Positions 1 through 11,935 of a stretch of 64,000 nt of DNA are shown piece by piece. Under the pieces are notes generated by a model. The model was not told where the DNA came from. It saw only the letters and a list, made by a program, of their open reading frames with translations, and ran no database searches. This DNA comes from Gnetum montanum (taxonomy: Eukaryota > Streptophyta > Gnetopsida > Gnetales > Gnetaceae). A program made the translations under genes and the position numbers. The first letter of the stretch is position 1, and every line of letters starts with the position of its first letter. The stretch spans positions 167,783 through 231,782 of the forward strand of contig MNCI01005578.1 of the NCBI GenBank assembly GCA_015680685.1, in the 5' to 3' direction.

Positions 1-2060
1 TAATATAGGAGATGTTCTTAGCACTTGGAAAGCTAGGATCATTTACTATCAACTCTATATAGTTTATCATCTTCTAGAGGTCATTCTTTAATGCTAGATA
101 ATAATTAGTGTCATGACTAGTCATTTGATGACAATGGCAATACCTATCTAGCCTAAAGTACCTCGGTAGCTTAGGATCATCTTTGGTAGCTATCATTGGA
201 TCTCTAGCTATGTCACAAATATGATTGTACCTGCTACAAGCCTCTTTAGATAGTTGCTTATGTTTTATATAGTTGTCTTTAAGTAGCTCTTCTAAGAGCT
301 TAGAGAGCTTTAAAGGCAACCTTACATACTTAGATCTCTCCTTCCATCCAAAGTTTGGTCTCGGTTGATTAGGACATAGGAAGTGAATCGTTACGATGAG
401 TCAAGGGATGTGTTGCATGATTGTGATCCCCTCTCTCTTCTTGTTTTATATTATTTGCTACTATAACCACATTTTCATGTTTATGCTTGGTTTTATCCCT
501 ATCCCTTCTTGCATGTTACTTTTTATAGGCCATGTAGGCCAAGTCATTGCTTACCTTAGCTACAACCTCAATGTTCTTAGTTTGTGAGAAGGCTTGGCTT
601 AGTGACTGAGCTCTATGTAATACAGCTTCAACTTGATAAAGTCATTCATTTCTCCATTATAAATGGCCAAGATATGAGTTTTAGCTATAGGCTCTAGGCT
701 CTTATTAAGTGTTGGGTTCCACCTTTGAATGAACCTTTTGACCAGTTCAAGTGGCCCCTACCTCACCTTCATTAGTTGATCCAATGTGGCATCCAGCTTC
801 AAGTTGTATCTAAAGTAGTTGACAAATTAGTTAATCAATTCCTCAAGGAAAGATATGGAAACTCTAGGCAAGGTTTGGTACTAATCTAGAGCCTTTTCCT
901 TGAGGGACATGGGGAAAATTCTCAATACCATATGAGGTTAAGCTTGCAAAAAGGGGCACTTAGACTGAAAGGTGAATAGATGTCCCTTGACATCCCCTTC
1001 ACCATTGTATTTGGTGAATTTTGGAATAGGCAAGCCTACCAGCAAGGTTATTTGAGGAACCTTAGGACTTATAGGATCATCTTGATAGCAATCTAGAACC
1101 TTGAACATTTGAGTTATGTTGGCCTTAAGTTTTTGCAGCTCTTCATTAAGGTCTTAGATCATTTAAAAGACTTGATCCAAGCCTTGGGGCATTCCCATGG
1201 GCTTTGGTATTTGCATTAATGATTGATGAGGAAGTAGAAAGGCTTGCGGTCTCACGATAGGCTACAATATTGAAGGGAGAGGCTAGGTTATGGTGGTCAT
1301 AGGTGGGCTAAACAAAGAGAAAGATATTTGTGTCAAAACTTGAGGCACAAAGGGGACAAATGGGGTATGAGATGCTTGTGTTGCTTAGGTTCCCAATGAG
1401 GGTCCTACTAATATGACAAAGGAAGATGTTGAGGTAGACATCACCATGGATGGATATACAGAGTTAGGTTGTGTGTCAAAGGATAGTAATGAGAACAAGG
1501 AGCTAGATTGGAACACAAGTTGTGTCTAGTGTGTGATGATGATGGATGTGGATCCAAATATGGTACGATGGATAGGAGGAGAGTTGCACCTAAGGACTTG
1601 TTCCATCAATGAGGTAACAAATGTGAAGTTGGGTATGATTGTTTGGAAAGCCAAAGATTGGAAAAGACTTCTAATGAAGGTGTCTAGCTTCTATTTAGCC
1701 TCAAACTACTTTTCCTTTTCTTGTCAATCCTCTGAACTAATTTCCTCACTCAACTCATCAACCTCTATGAGTTGTATGAACATTTGCACATGGAAATTAA
1801 TGATGGAGATTTGGTTATAAGGGGATGGAATGTATTCTTTCCCATCCCAGCATATGATTTAGAATTGATGCTTAGTGTTAAATTTGAAGCATGTTATCAA
1901 TAGACCAATTTGCATCTTATCATAGAGAAAGTTGTAGAACTCCTTGTAGAAACCCAAAAACTCACAAATCTCAAGAGGGTAATGGGTGTTATAGGTCCAC
2001 AAGGGTTTCCATGCTAGGATTCAAGAGATTGCAAGTGTGTAAGATTGTAAGAGCTCTTGC
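1..2060 (-). pseudogene. Decayed Tat-like gag (element G)
   Basis: Gag polyprotein remnant of a Ty3/gypsy element, read on the minus strand from about 2060 down to the window edge. Near 990-1030 it encodes KFTKYNGEGD, matching FTKYSGEGN in element D (near 6120). At 74-319 it encodes a C-terminal piece with FRLDRYCHCHQMTSHDTN, matching the FRLDRFCDYH...GHDINYC region of D, a Cys/His zinc-knuckle-like segment typical of Tat gag. Near 1915-1985 it aligns with D's N-terminal gag (YNFL then GKEYIPSP). The frame is broken by many stops. Protease and pol would lie to the left, outside the window. The family call rests on similarity to D; the exact ends are uncertain. Confidence 0.75.
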
Positions 2061-2284
2061 TTGCTTGAAAATTCCCAAGTGTGGAAATTGCCAACAGTGT
2101 GAAACCTATAAAAGGTGCTTAGGGTTGGTTTTTATAGATTTTGGGCCTTAAATCTTGCTACAAATTGGCTATAATTTACTAAAAATTTCTATTACATTTC
2201 AGGTGGGGTAGGTGCCAAAATATGGGGCTTACCATATATAGTAAGTATCATACCCCCATGGTCGTTTCACTTACTAAAATAGTA

Positions 2285-3120
2285 ATGGGGGGATGGCATA
2301 TAAACTAGGGGCATGACATCCATGTTAGAGGAATGACATCCATACTAGGGGGGATGACATCCATGCTATAGGGATAGCATCCATGCTGGAGGAAGATCTT
2401 CTAAGTTGGGAGTAGATCTTCCACACTAGAGGAAGATATTCCATGGTGGGAGCAGATCTTCCATGCTAGAGGAAGATCTTCCAAGCTGGGGAAGAACTTT
2501 CATGCTAGGAGTAGATCTTCCACACTCGAGGAAGATCTTCTAGGTTGGGGAAAGATCTTCCATGCTAGGAGCAAATCTTCCACACTAGGAGTAGATCTTC
2601 TAGGCTAGAGGAAGATCTTCCATGCTAGGAGCAGATCTTCTAGGCTAGGAGGAGATCTTCCACATTGGAAGCAGATCTTCCATGTTGGAGGAAGATCTTC
2701 CATGCTAGAGGGAGATCTTCTAAGTTGAGAGTAGAGCTTCCACGCTAGAGGAATATCTTCCATGCTGGGGGTAAATCTTTCATGCTAGAGGGAGATCTTC
2801 TAGGCTAGGTGTAGATCTTTCACACTAGGAGTAGATCTTCCATGCTAGAGGGAGATCTTCTAAGCTAGGGGAAGATCTTCCACATTGGGGATAGATCTTC
2901 CACACTAGGAGTAGATCTTCCATGCTAGGAGTAGATCTTTTAGGCTAGGGTAAGATCTTCAATGCTGGAGGTAGATTTTTCACATTGGAGGAAAATATTC
3001 CACACTAGAAGAGATCTTCTACATTGGGATAGGTAAGTTGCACCCCCATGCATCCATGTTAGGGGTAGGTAAGTTACAACCCTCTATGCTAGGGGTAGGT
3101 GAACTACATCCCTCATGCAT
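2285..3120. repeat. Minisatellite, ~20-bp palindromic unit
   Basis: About 36-40 diverged tandem copies of a ~20-bp unit, roughly gaagatcttccatgctagga. Almost every unit contains the perfect palindrome GAAGATCTTC (BglII site inside) followed by a cAtgctagg half. The first units (2285-2400) and last units (3030-3120) are more divergent variants (gacatccatgctaggg; gggtaggtaagttac). It sits 5' of the gag of minus-strand element G, so it is probably the hypervariable untranslated region that Tat elements are known to carry. No coding capacity seen. Confidence 0.85.
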
Positions 3121-3210
3121 GCATTTCCAATGTAGAAAGTGTTATACCCTTGATAAAACCCATCAAATTGCTATTTTTGGATCCCAAAAGGCATTTTTCA
3201 CAAACCCCCC
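3121..3210. other. Short flank between minisatellite and element D
   Basis: Unique sequence ending in a run of six C immediately before the D LTR. No gene recognised. The target-site duplication of D cannot be confirmed, because the matching right flank lies in or next to the N gap. Confidence 0.4.
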
Positions 3211-4636
3211 TGAAACACCGTGAAAATTTTGAGGCCTCGACGGTTCAGCAAAATCTTGTGATTCAGTCAAGAATTTGCGAGAAGATGCGGCCTAGAAAAT
3301 TATTGCTTCAGTTAAGGGTATATTCTGCCATGATACACAGTGCAACGTAATGAACTCCAAAAGACATAACAAGACAAGGGGTGCACGACGGCAAGCCTTC
3401 AACTTTGCAAGTTTTCTATGTTCTGAAAATCTTAACTTTTGGGGTGTTATGCTACATTACGCAACATAGCATAACATCACGTAGCATAGTGTAATACCAG
3501 AAGACAGTCCATCGTAAGAATAGAAATGACAAAAAATTCAGAACCTCAGCAATCCAATACATTTCAGTAAGTTTTTTGGATAAGGGACCAATTACGCTGC
3601 ATTATGTAGTGTAGTGTAATAAATCCCAGAAGAATTGAACAGAAATGCAGGGAGTGTGGCAATAGCACTTTTTTACAAGATTTTCCATTTTACGCTGAAT
3701 CACGCTATGCAGCGTAATTTAACATGATGCAGTGTAATCCAACATGATGCCGCGTAATCAAGGAACAATTGGTCATCAAAGCTCATACAAGAGTGGTTTA
3801 CGACGCATTACGCTGCAAAGCGTAATGTAGCATGACACCACAGGCTGCAAACACAGAAGTATCAAGTCAATGGCATCTTGTAGGTCCTGGACACGCATCA
3901 TATAAACCATGTTTTTCTCTTGACCCTAGCCTTATAAATATCCCAGTTGATAAGGATCCAAAGAGGGGGGGCAAAAATTTTCTGAAGACTGACAAATTGT
4001 CTCCATGAGCGATTTTCTTCTATTGGCAATCATCGAAAACTCTTGGCAAATATTGATAAGAGAGCAAAAGAAGATCTGTGATCATAAGAACATCAGAGGT
4101 GATTGGCAAGAACCCTTGATCAAAAATAGTTGGTTAATGGACATTCTACTTCGGGTTTGACCTCCTTGTACCCAGATTCGCTAGAACAAGGTAGATCAAC
4201 CATTGCCCGTTTTATCTTTAAATAGCTTTCTTGCTGTTGGCATGTACTTCGCCTAAACCAAAGTTTGCCTATAATCATTGTATCCAACATATTTTTTTCT
4301 TGAGTTAAATCCCAAATCTTGGGATCTCACGCTTTCTAAACCTGATCCCTTGTTTCCCATTTATACAGATTTTGCAAATCGTTTTAAATTGATTACATCA
4401 TTTTCAATTACCTTCGAGGTCAACGATATTATATCTTCTCATAAAAATCGCCATTTTATCACCCAAACATCATAAAAATTTTACTAACTAAGTAAGTCCC
4501 TGTCTGATCGACAAGACTATTCAGGGCACCTCGGATTCATTTTCTCCAGCACAGCCCTCGCATGGATCCGGGGTTAAAATTGTGTACACGGATTCTTATT
4601 CGGTATTTCCAACGACTGATGTTTTCCGTTGTTACA
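3211..4636 (+). repeat. 5' LTR of element D
   Basis: About 1.43 kb direct repeat of 13102-14543, beginning TGAAACACC and ending TTGTTACA, so TG...CA termini. Alignable over its whole length; the differences I read are mostly C/T and G/A. The U3 half (about 3440-3840) holds several inverted motifs of the TTACGC...GCGTAA type. Confidence 0.9.
3929..3941 (+). promoter_or_regulatory. TATA-like box in D 5' LTR
   Basis: CTTATAAATA, conserved in the 3' LTR near 13849. Probable U3 core promoter setting transcription start a few tens of bases downstream. Confidence 0.6.
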
Positions 4637-4642
4637 TTTTTT

Positions 4643-4673
4643 TGGTGCTAGAAGGAGGGCTTGAACCTCCGAT
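4643..4673 (+). promoter_or_regulatory. Primer binding site, long tRNA-Asn-like match
   Basis: Begins TGGTGCTAGAAGGAGGG six bases after the LTR end. The reverse complement is a complete T-arm (GGAGG stem, TTCAAGC loop, CCTCC stem), an acceptor 3' strand TTCTAGC, one further base and CCA. From memory of plant tRNAs this matches the 3' end of cytosolic tRNA-Asn(GUU). The match runs to ~30 nt rather than the usual ~18. Confidence 0.75.
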
Positions 4674-4893
4674 CTGCACTTTATGGGTAGTCTTGTAAGC
4701 TATCTGTACCCATTGCCAATTGATGTAAACGTAATACCTCCGAGGTTGTCTACAAGATTGTGTGGTGCAGATCAGTCGCTTCAATGATTCCTTTGGAATC
4801 CTACAAGATAGAAAGCCTTGAACATTACATTAGTTTCCCTTTTTCCCTTGCAATCTTTATCCTTATCGTCACTACTTCACAACTGCGTAAAGA

Positions 4894-7450
4894 ATGGCTG
4901 CATCAACTACTGTTGTTGACACCGCTAACCTTCAGAATCCTTGGATCTTGCAAACTACGTCCCTTGTTGTCGAGCCGTCAACCAGTTTGGTGCGACCATG
5001 CCACTCCCTCAGGATCCAAAACAAAAAACCTAAGGGGCATGCTCAGTGCAAAGAAAGTTATAATTTCCTCTGTGCCAAACTAGCAACAAATCTGCCTATG
5101 TATCCACAAGAACTCGAAGAGAAACGAGAATACGAGTTCATATACTGTAATGGGAAGGAATTTATTCCTTCGCCAATGCCACTATACCCCTGACAGATCA
5201 ACAAAGGTGGATCCTAGATCAAATGCTGATGGCTAAGATATTTCCAGAACAACTTGAGAAGTTGTTTCATGATGAAACGCTTCATGATGGACAAGACGAT
5301 CTAGATTCTTACTCTAAGGGAGGCAGTCACGCGGATTTCACCATGGCCCCTCCCTCCATGATGTCCTGCGTAAATCTGTTGTTCATGGTCACCACACCTT
5401 TAACATTATCCAATACTAATCAAGTCCCACATTTGCCACGTCTACATTTTCTTTCTCCAACTATCCTTCCAGGTCAAGGTCCATCGCAAATCATACCTCA
5501 ATAGGTGCAATTACCTAATCCACCTCATCGTGTACCTGCCCCCATGTCACCGCATGTACACGTAGTGCCCACTTCACAATTACCTACAACACCTGCCTTC
5601 ATCCCGACCCACATGACAAGGCCCACCACTACAGCATGGTGGGTTCCAAACATGTCTCTCATTGCACATCCCACGCAAATCTCGCATCTTCCCTATCATC
5701 AAAACCAGGTCCTGTAGGCGCTAAACCTTGTTACAGGGCCATTGTTCGTCCCCCCATCCATGCAAACAGTGCATCCCATGGCGTGGCTAGCGGTGGTCAC
5801 CCCATCCACACCACCTACCAGGTGGTGGTTTCCACAAGCAGCATCGCCCGCAGGGATAATCCCGATAGCACCATCAATCAGCCAAGCTGTCGCCTCTATC
5901 CAGCCACCCAGTGTGGCTCCTCCTACCATTCCACAAATGACCTCTCCATCTACGGGTTTGGATCAAGCTTTCCAGCTCATTCAAACTCTTACAAAGGAGG
6001 TTAAACCTCTAAAGGCTGCTGGTTCTAACATAGTACAAGTCATGGATTTTTACCATGACAATCCTATTAGCCCGGTGGTGCTTGTTTTATCGTTACCGCC
6101 TGGAATGCCACTCCTCCATTTTACGAAATACAGTGGGGAGGGAAATCCCAATGCTCATTTAGTTACTTTCAGATCAGAATCGCTGCTATTGCAACAATGG
6201 CCACATACTATCATTCGTGTCTTTGTTATGTCTTTAATGGGTAAAGCTTTGGATTGGTATCGAGCACTCTCACGTGCTTTCATTTCAACTTTGGAAGAGC
6301 TGTTAACTCAGTTTGTGACTCATTTCAAGTACAACCTAAAGTCGGAAGTCATGTTAGACCAGCTCATGGGAGTCAAGCAAGACCCACTCGAGTCAGTTCA
6401 AAAGTTTATACAGCGGTGGAGTGCTACCTGGAATGAAATCCGCGAACCCATCGTGGAGGCCCATCTATTGGCAATCTTCAAAGGGGTAGTTAATAACTTT
6501 ATCAAGTCTAAACTATATTACCTTGCTCCCCGCTCCCTCAACCAAGCCTTTTCTCAAACTAAGAGCATCTAAGATGAAACGGAGGCTAGCAAAGATCCGG
6601 TGTATGTGGTCTACAAAAATGCCCACAGTAAAGGTAAGGACAAGGGTAAAGCCACGCCGACAATAGTAGCAGCAATTGCTGAAGGAGGCAAGAAGAAAAA
6701 AAACAATAACAAGAAAGCACCTGTGGAATCTACTGAGCTGACAACTAGCTCAAGCGGCACTAATCAAGAAACTCCTTCTACCTCTGAAGCACCTCCGCAG
6801 CTAAGGCCTAAGTTTGAGTGTAAAGATCACTCAAATTATGCGTCTCTACTTGTAAAGCCTTATGAACTCCTGAAGCAATTACAGGAAACTGGCCATATTC
6901 GACACAAGAAGGTGTCCGAGGAGGCTCTGAAACACCACAGGCACCATTGTGAGTTGCTCAAGAACCCCTCCTTGGCCCAACCCAACGAACTGCTAGTTCC
7001 CAAGAACTTTAGGTTGGATCGGTTTTGTGACTACCATTAATTGTGTGGTCATGACATTAACTACTGCTGGGTGTTGAAAGATGACATTCAACGTCTGATC
7101 GACAAAGGTGACCTGATCCTAGATAGCAGTAGTCTAGCATGCCCAAAAAATCAAGCCATGCATGTGTACCGAGACCCGTTAAATGCAAATAATGTAGGGT
7201 ACACAATCAACGTGGTAAGAGAAGAGGGCAATGGTCAGACATGGCTGAAACAACCTTTTGTGTTACGAATGCCCCCTCGTCTGCCCCAGGCAGTAGGTCC
7301 ATCAGCATCGATGGGTGGTGACCCAAATCAACCCTTTTTTCTCCGAACCCATCCTCAAACCACTGCCTGATAGCCTACTATCGTTGAAGCTGCGGCCCAG
7401 TCCGCACCTACACCCAAGGCACCCTTTGTCATCAGGGTGCTAAAACCATC
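4894..7450 (+). pseudogene. Gag of element D (Tat-like)
   Basis: Capsid polyprotein of the retrotransposon. An N-terminal piece starts at ATG 4894 (MAASTTVV); a one-base frameshift near 5190-5200 moves into the frame kept to the end of protease. In order: Pro-rich segment (5460-5940), capsid domain (about 6090-6540) with FTKYSGEGN, a GKALDWY motif and SVQKFIQRW, then a Lys-rich basic segment (6600-6720) and a zinc-knuckle-like CDYH...CGHDINYC (about 7026-7068) followed by LKDDIQRLIDKGDL. In-frame stops at 5502, 5715, 6570, 7038 and 7368 break it. The C...H...GH...C pattern and the sequence after it are typical of Tat gag. Same frame as protease, so probably one gag-pro reading frame. Confidence 0.85.
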
Positions 7451-8690
7451 AGTAGTCACTCCTGCACAAGGGTAAACTTCTAGGTCGATCCCCCAACTTC
7501 AAATCAATAGAAAAGAAGAAGGGGGTATGACAATTGACATGGAGAAGGATCGCCTTACGCTGGGGTTTCCTAAACCTAAACCCCTCACTTCCACACCCTT
7601 AGCTCCACTTCCCAAAGAGGCCAAAGTTATACAAACGCAACCATCTTTTCCTAGCCAACCAAAACAAAATCCTCGACCAGATACTACTCTTCCATGAGAA
7701 ATTCTCCTCTTGGGGCGAATGGAAGAGGAAAAGGGTGATAAACAACCAGATCGTGGCCAGGACCTCTTCGACACCTTTACACAAGTCAAACAGGCTCTAA
7801 AGCAAAAAAATACAACATTGAGCCTCCATGACTTACTCATGACGTCGCAGAAACATCGTGAGGCTATGGTTCGTATGTTAACATCCATACCCGTTGATGA
7901 AAGTCTGCCAGCGGATGAAGAAGCAATTCATTCTGTTATGCTACCCCCCACCGCTGAAAAACCTAAGCCAACCTTGTTGACCTTCCACGATGAATCCATT
8001 AAGGATGACCCAGCAAAAGGTCAGGTGACAACGATGCCCATGTTCATTACCATCCGAGTTGGCCAACACCAAATCCAGAGGGTACATGTAGATGACGGGG
8101 CAGCCATCAATGTCATTCCCTATCCCATAGTGGATAAACTAGGCCTGATCGATTAGATCAGTCCTACAACGACGTCGTGTTTAAAGTCATTCAACAGGGC
8201 ATGAGTGTAGGTCAAGGGGATGGTCCACATCAACTTTGTGGTAGGGGATCAATTCCCCATAGATGCAACGTTCATCATCGTCGAGGAGATGCCTGGATTC
8301 AATTTAATCTTAGGAAGGTCTTGGTTAGCTCAACTGAGGGTAGTTTCATCACCCATCCATTAGGAAATCCATCTACCTTACGTGGGAGGGGAAGTGGTTA
8401 TCCATGGTGATGAAACAACCCCTCAGGCTGTCAACAACGTAGAAACAGCATAGGGTTCAGAAATCGAAATTCCTGAAGACCAATCCCCTGTACAAAATTT
8501 CAAATGAGCCAAAAAAACAGCCTATGACAACCTAGCTTGGGCTGAACTACCATTCCAGGAAGAGGACGGTGACGTGAAGGAGTAGAGTCATAAATCTCCT
8601 TGCCCTTATGCGTCACTAAAGGTGAAGGCAATTAAGAAACAACTACAGAGTTAGCAGATGAACTGTGTGGCCTAACTATCATGCGGTCTA
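7451..8690 (+). pseudogene. Aspartic protease region of element D
   Basis: Continues gag's frame. A spacer (7451-7960) leads to a retropepsin domain with VHVDDGAAINVI (about 8080-8115), where DDG replaces the usual DS/TG, then FNLILGRSWLAQLRV (about 8298-8345), the ILGR-W signature of this protease class, and GGEVVIHGD (about 8388-8412). Would process the gag-pol polyprotein. Stops at 8154, 8208, 8214, 8361 and later. After about 8690 coding similarity ends abruptly at the start of a tandem array. Good confidence in the family; not functional. Confidence 0.8.
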
Positions 8691-8980
8691 CATTTACATT
8701 TTCCACCATCTATTCCATTTACGCCTGTTAGCTTTATTCATTATATTTACGCTATCTTTACGTTTTCCACCAACTATTCCGTTTACGCTTGTCAGCTTTA
8801 TTCATTATATTTACGCTATCTTTACGTTTTCCACCAGCTATTTCATTTACGCTTTTCAACTTTATTCATTATATTTACACTATCTTTATCTTTTCCACCA
8901 GCTATTCTATTTACAATTGACAGCTTTACTTATTATATTTACGCATATTTTCACATTTCCATCAACTGTCTTCTTTACTT
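8690..8980. repeat. 64-bp tandem repeat
   Basis: Four copies plus a partial one; the marker TTTTCCACCA starts at 8699, 8763, 8827 and 8891, an exact 64-bp step. The unit is AT-rich with AGCTTTATTCATTATATTTACGC. Sits where RT should be. Confidence 0.9.
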
Positions 8981-8981
8981 G

Positions 8982-9245
8982 CCTAAAACTAGCGAGGCCC
9001 GAAATGGCCTAAAACTAGTGAGGCCCGAAATGACCTAAAACTAGTGAAGGCCCGAAATGGCCTAAAACTAGCAAGGCCCAAAATGGCCTAAAACTAGCGA
9101 AGGCCCGAAATGGCCTAAAACTAGCGAGGCCCGAAATGGCCTAAAACTAGCGAGGCCCGAAATGGCCCAAAACTAGCGAAGGCCTGAAACAGCCTTAAAC
9201 TAGCGAAGGCCCGAAACAACCTTAAACTAGCGATCCCATTTACGC
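8982..9245. repeat. 26-27-bp tandem repeat (CCTAAAACTAGCGAGGCCCG)
   Basis: Ten head-to-tail units starting at 8982, 9008, 9034, 9061, 9087, 9114, 9140, 9166, 9193 and 9220. Core CCTAAAACTAGCGAGGCCCG then AAATGG. The AAAACTAGC core recurs in D's 3' region (11560-11930). Confidence 0.9.
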
Positions 9246-9770
9246 TTTTCACCTCAATTATTTAGTGGCCTACAATGGCTTTAAACTAGCAAATCCATTT
9301 ACGCTATATGCTTAAAATTAACTGTGATTTGTCAAAACCTACTTAATTACGCTTTGCATAAGGCAAAAATAACAAAAGAACATTAAACTTAAGACAATTA
9401 GACTAACAACAAGATTTGCATTAAATACGTTAAAATAAAAATATGGTCTTCTGTTCCATTTCATCATAATAAAACCATGGCTAATATAGCCACGCTATGC
9501 ATCACCCTTGCCCCCACTATCTCTATATCTCCTAACTCCACATCTACTTTGAGCAAATCATCCTCATAGGGGTCACCCTTTTCATGAAGAATCTCTTCGT
9601 GAAGACAACCCTCTCTACGAGGCTCTTCCACATGGAGCTACTTTCCATGACATTGACGATCTTCATTACATTCTGTTTCCTATAAATCCCCTTCATGAGG
9701 ATCATTGCCATCATTATCAGGTCGCTCCTACAATTAGACATGATATGTATATTAACATCACCTATTAAAG
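9246..9770 (+). other. Non-coding remainder between arrays and RNase H
   Basis: Contains two more TTTAAACTAGC-like motifs (to about 9300), then unique AT-rich sequence. No RT motif seen. The minus-strand ORF reading here looks like a shadow. The last ~80 bases are probably a tether before the RNase H domain. Confidence 0.5.
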
Positions 9771-10279
9771 ACCAAGCTACGACAGGCCTGGAAGCTACGT
9801 TATACTTCGATGGAGCTTCGACTACTAGAGGCAACAGTGCTGCCGCCGTTATTATGCTCTCCCCTAAGGATGTACGTCCACTGGCTTACCGCCTGACCTT
9901 CTCTTGTACAAACAATGTGGCAGAGTACGAGGGACTCCTCAGAGGATTGCTGATAGCCAAGGAACTCAACATTCAACACCTAGTAATTCGAGGCGATTCG
10001 ATGCTCATCATAAATCAAATCACAGGAGTTTAGGCTTGCAAAGCTGTGCATTTGTAGTCCTACTGCGATATGGCTAAAGATCTCCTGAAACAATTTACGA
10101 TGATCAATGCCCAACACATGCCACTCAACGAAAACACTGTGGCCGACGCACTGGGTACACTAGCACTAAGCATGCCACCACATTTGTTTGCCACTTGGCC
10201 TACTTTAATGATGGAATGTATAAATCCCGTCATTCAAGTAATGTCAATCTCTTCATTAAACACAAGAGGAATGCCATAA
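9771..10279 (+). pseudogene. Archaeal-type RNase H (aRH) of element D
   Basis: RNase H fold domain of the kind Tat elements carry between RT and integrase. Motifs in order: LYFDGAST (first Asp), NNVAEYEGLLRGL (Glu), GDSMLIINQITGV (second Asp), so the D-E-D active-site set is visible. A stop at 10031 (TAG where Trp or Gln is expected) is followed in frame by a tail from 10070 including NTVADALGTLA. In an active element it would degrade RNA in RNA:DNA hybrids, probably assisting polypurine-primer cleavage. Integrase follows directly. Confidence 0.85.
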
Positions 10280-11521
10280 TGGTACGATAAGATTAAGACT
10301 TACCTTTTGCATGGTGAACCACCGCATGAGCTAACACATGCACAAAAAGACAAAGTACGTAAGTGTGCCAGGCAATACGTCATCATTGGAGACAATACTC
10401 TCTGTAGACGCTCTTTCAATGGGGTACTACTGACCTACGTTAATAATGACTAAGCACAACAAATAGTTAGCAAGGTCCACGAGGGGTTTTGTGGAGGACA
10501 CGTAGCCCCGCGAGCCATGGTCACTAAAATCAGATGCCTAGGGTACTATTGGCCATACATGGAAAAAGACTGCCTTACCAAAGTTAAGACGTGCGACACA
10601 TGCCAACGTTACACAAATCTAATACACGTGCCACCAACAGAGTTACACACCACATAGATTACTTGGCCATTCCAATGATGGGGACTAGATATCATAGGTC
10701 CCATCGCGTCCAAGTCTTCTGCAGGACGTAGTTTCATTATCACCGCCACTGAGTATTTCACGAAGTGGGTTGAAGCTATCCCCTTGCGGAAGATTACATC
10801 TTAATAGGTTTTCCATTTTATCTTAGACAATATAGTAACTAGATTTGGACTTCCTATGACTATTGTGATCGACAATGGGCCACGATTTAGCAGTGCCGAA
10901 ACCAAATCTTTTTGCAAAAACCTTGGTATCAAGCAATCTTTTTCCTCACCCTCTTACCCGTAAGCAAATGGTCAAGCAGAAGCAACAAACAAAGTAATCA
11001 TAAATTTACTCTAGAAGATGCTCAGTAACAACAAGAAATGATGGCATGAAAAGATTCTCTACGTGCTATGGGCATATCGTACTACGTGCAGAACAACTAC
11101 AAATAGGATGCCCTATAGTCTAGTCTATGGATTCGAAGCAATATTACCCCTGGAATTACAGGTTTCCTCATTGTAGATGGTCCTCTCCACAGTTATAAAT
11201 GAGACTCTACACAACGAGTCTAGGATCGTGGATTTAGACTCAGTAGAAGAGAAGTGCATCCAGATGCTTGATACCATCGAAAGATATCAGGACAAACAAA
11301 GATAGAAGCACCGACATAATTTGCATCAATGACAAATCAAGAAAGGAGACTTAGTTCTCAAGGCCATTCGTGAACTAGTAGGCAAATTCTTTACAAATTG
11401 GGAAGGCCCTTTCTTGGTCATCGGCACATACGGCAACGGAGCATTCAAGTTAGCGGATATCGACAACAATGAACTAGCAAATCCAATGAATCATCTGTAT
11501 CTAAAGCGGTACCACATCTAA
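10280..11521 (+). pseudogene. Integrase of element D
   Basis: Ty3/gypsy integrase that would join cDNA ends to host DNA. The zinc-binding HHCC module reads HEGFCGGHVAPRAM (about 10480-10520) then CDTCQ (about 10590). The catalytic core has WGLDIIGP (first Asp, near 10680), VIDNGPRFSS (second Asp, near 10868) and NGQAEATNK (Glu, near 10972), so the DDE triad is readable. The C-terminal part has GPFLVIGTYGNGAFKLADI (about 11407) and ends YLKRYHI-stop at 11521. Stops interrupt it (near 10453, 10654, 10678, 10801, 10960, 11011 and others). Confidence 0.88.
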
Positions 11522-11539
11522 GCATTGACTTAGCCCAAA

Positions 11540-11935
11540 TGCAAGGTAAAATCATGTCCTCTTCGACGTGAAACTAGCAATGTTGTACACATCTGCTATG
11601 ACATAAAACTAGTATTTCTTGCACGCGTCCGTCACGAAGCTAAACTGGCAGAATCTTCGACTGTCCTCCATGACTTGAAACTGGCAAGGTAAGCATCTAT
11701 CTGTTGAGATGTAAAATTAGCACAGACTTGTCCCTGGGTCACGACACAAAACTGACACCCACAATGCGGTCTGCTGGGACCATAAACTAGCTCTTCCACT
11801 GTCCGCTATGACGTAAAACTAGCACACTACAGTCCGCCCGGATTCTAAACCAGGACCACGGTCTACTGAGACTCAAAACTAGCAACAATGGTCAACCAGG
11901 ACCCAAAACTGGAATCCGTCAATAGGCAACCCATG
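11540..11935 (+). repeat. Degenerate 3'-region repeats with AAACTAGC/AAACTGGC core
   Basis: About nine irregular repeats spaced roughly 35-50 bp, each with (A)AAACTAGCA or AAACTGGCA preceded by a TGACGT/TGAGAC-like box (for example at 11571, 11607, 11820, 11875, 11908). A hypervariable 3' UTR of this type is known for Tat elements. Shares its core with the 26-bp array at 8982-9245. Confidence 0.7.

Noticed and set aside
4640-4720. Possible tRNA gene on the minus strand after the D LTR
   Set aside because: Only the T-arm and acceptor 3' strand plus CCA are present. No anticodon arm, D-arm or 5' acceptor strand can be folded from 4674-4720, and the position right after the LTR explains it as a primer binding site.
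8982-9245. CRISPR-like array of 26-bp repeats
   Set aside because: Units are directly adjacent with no unique spacers, within a plant retrotransposon. It is a tandem repeat.
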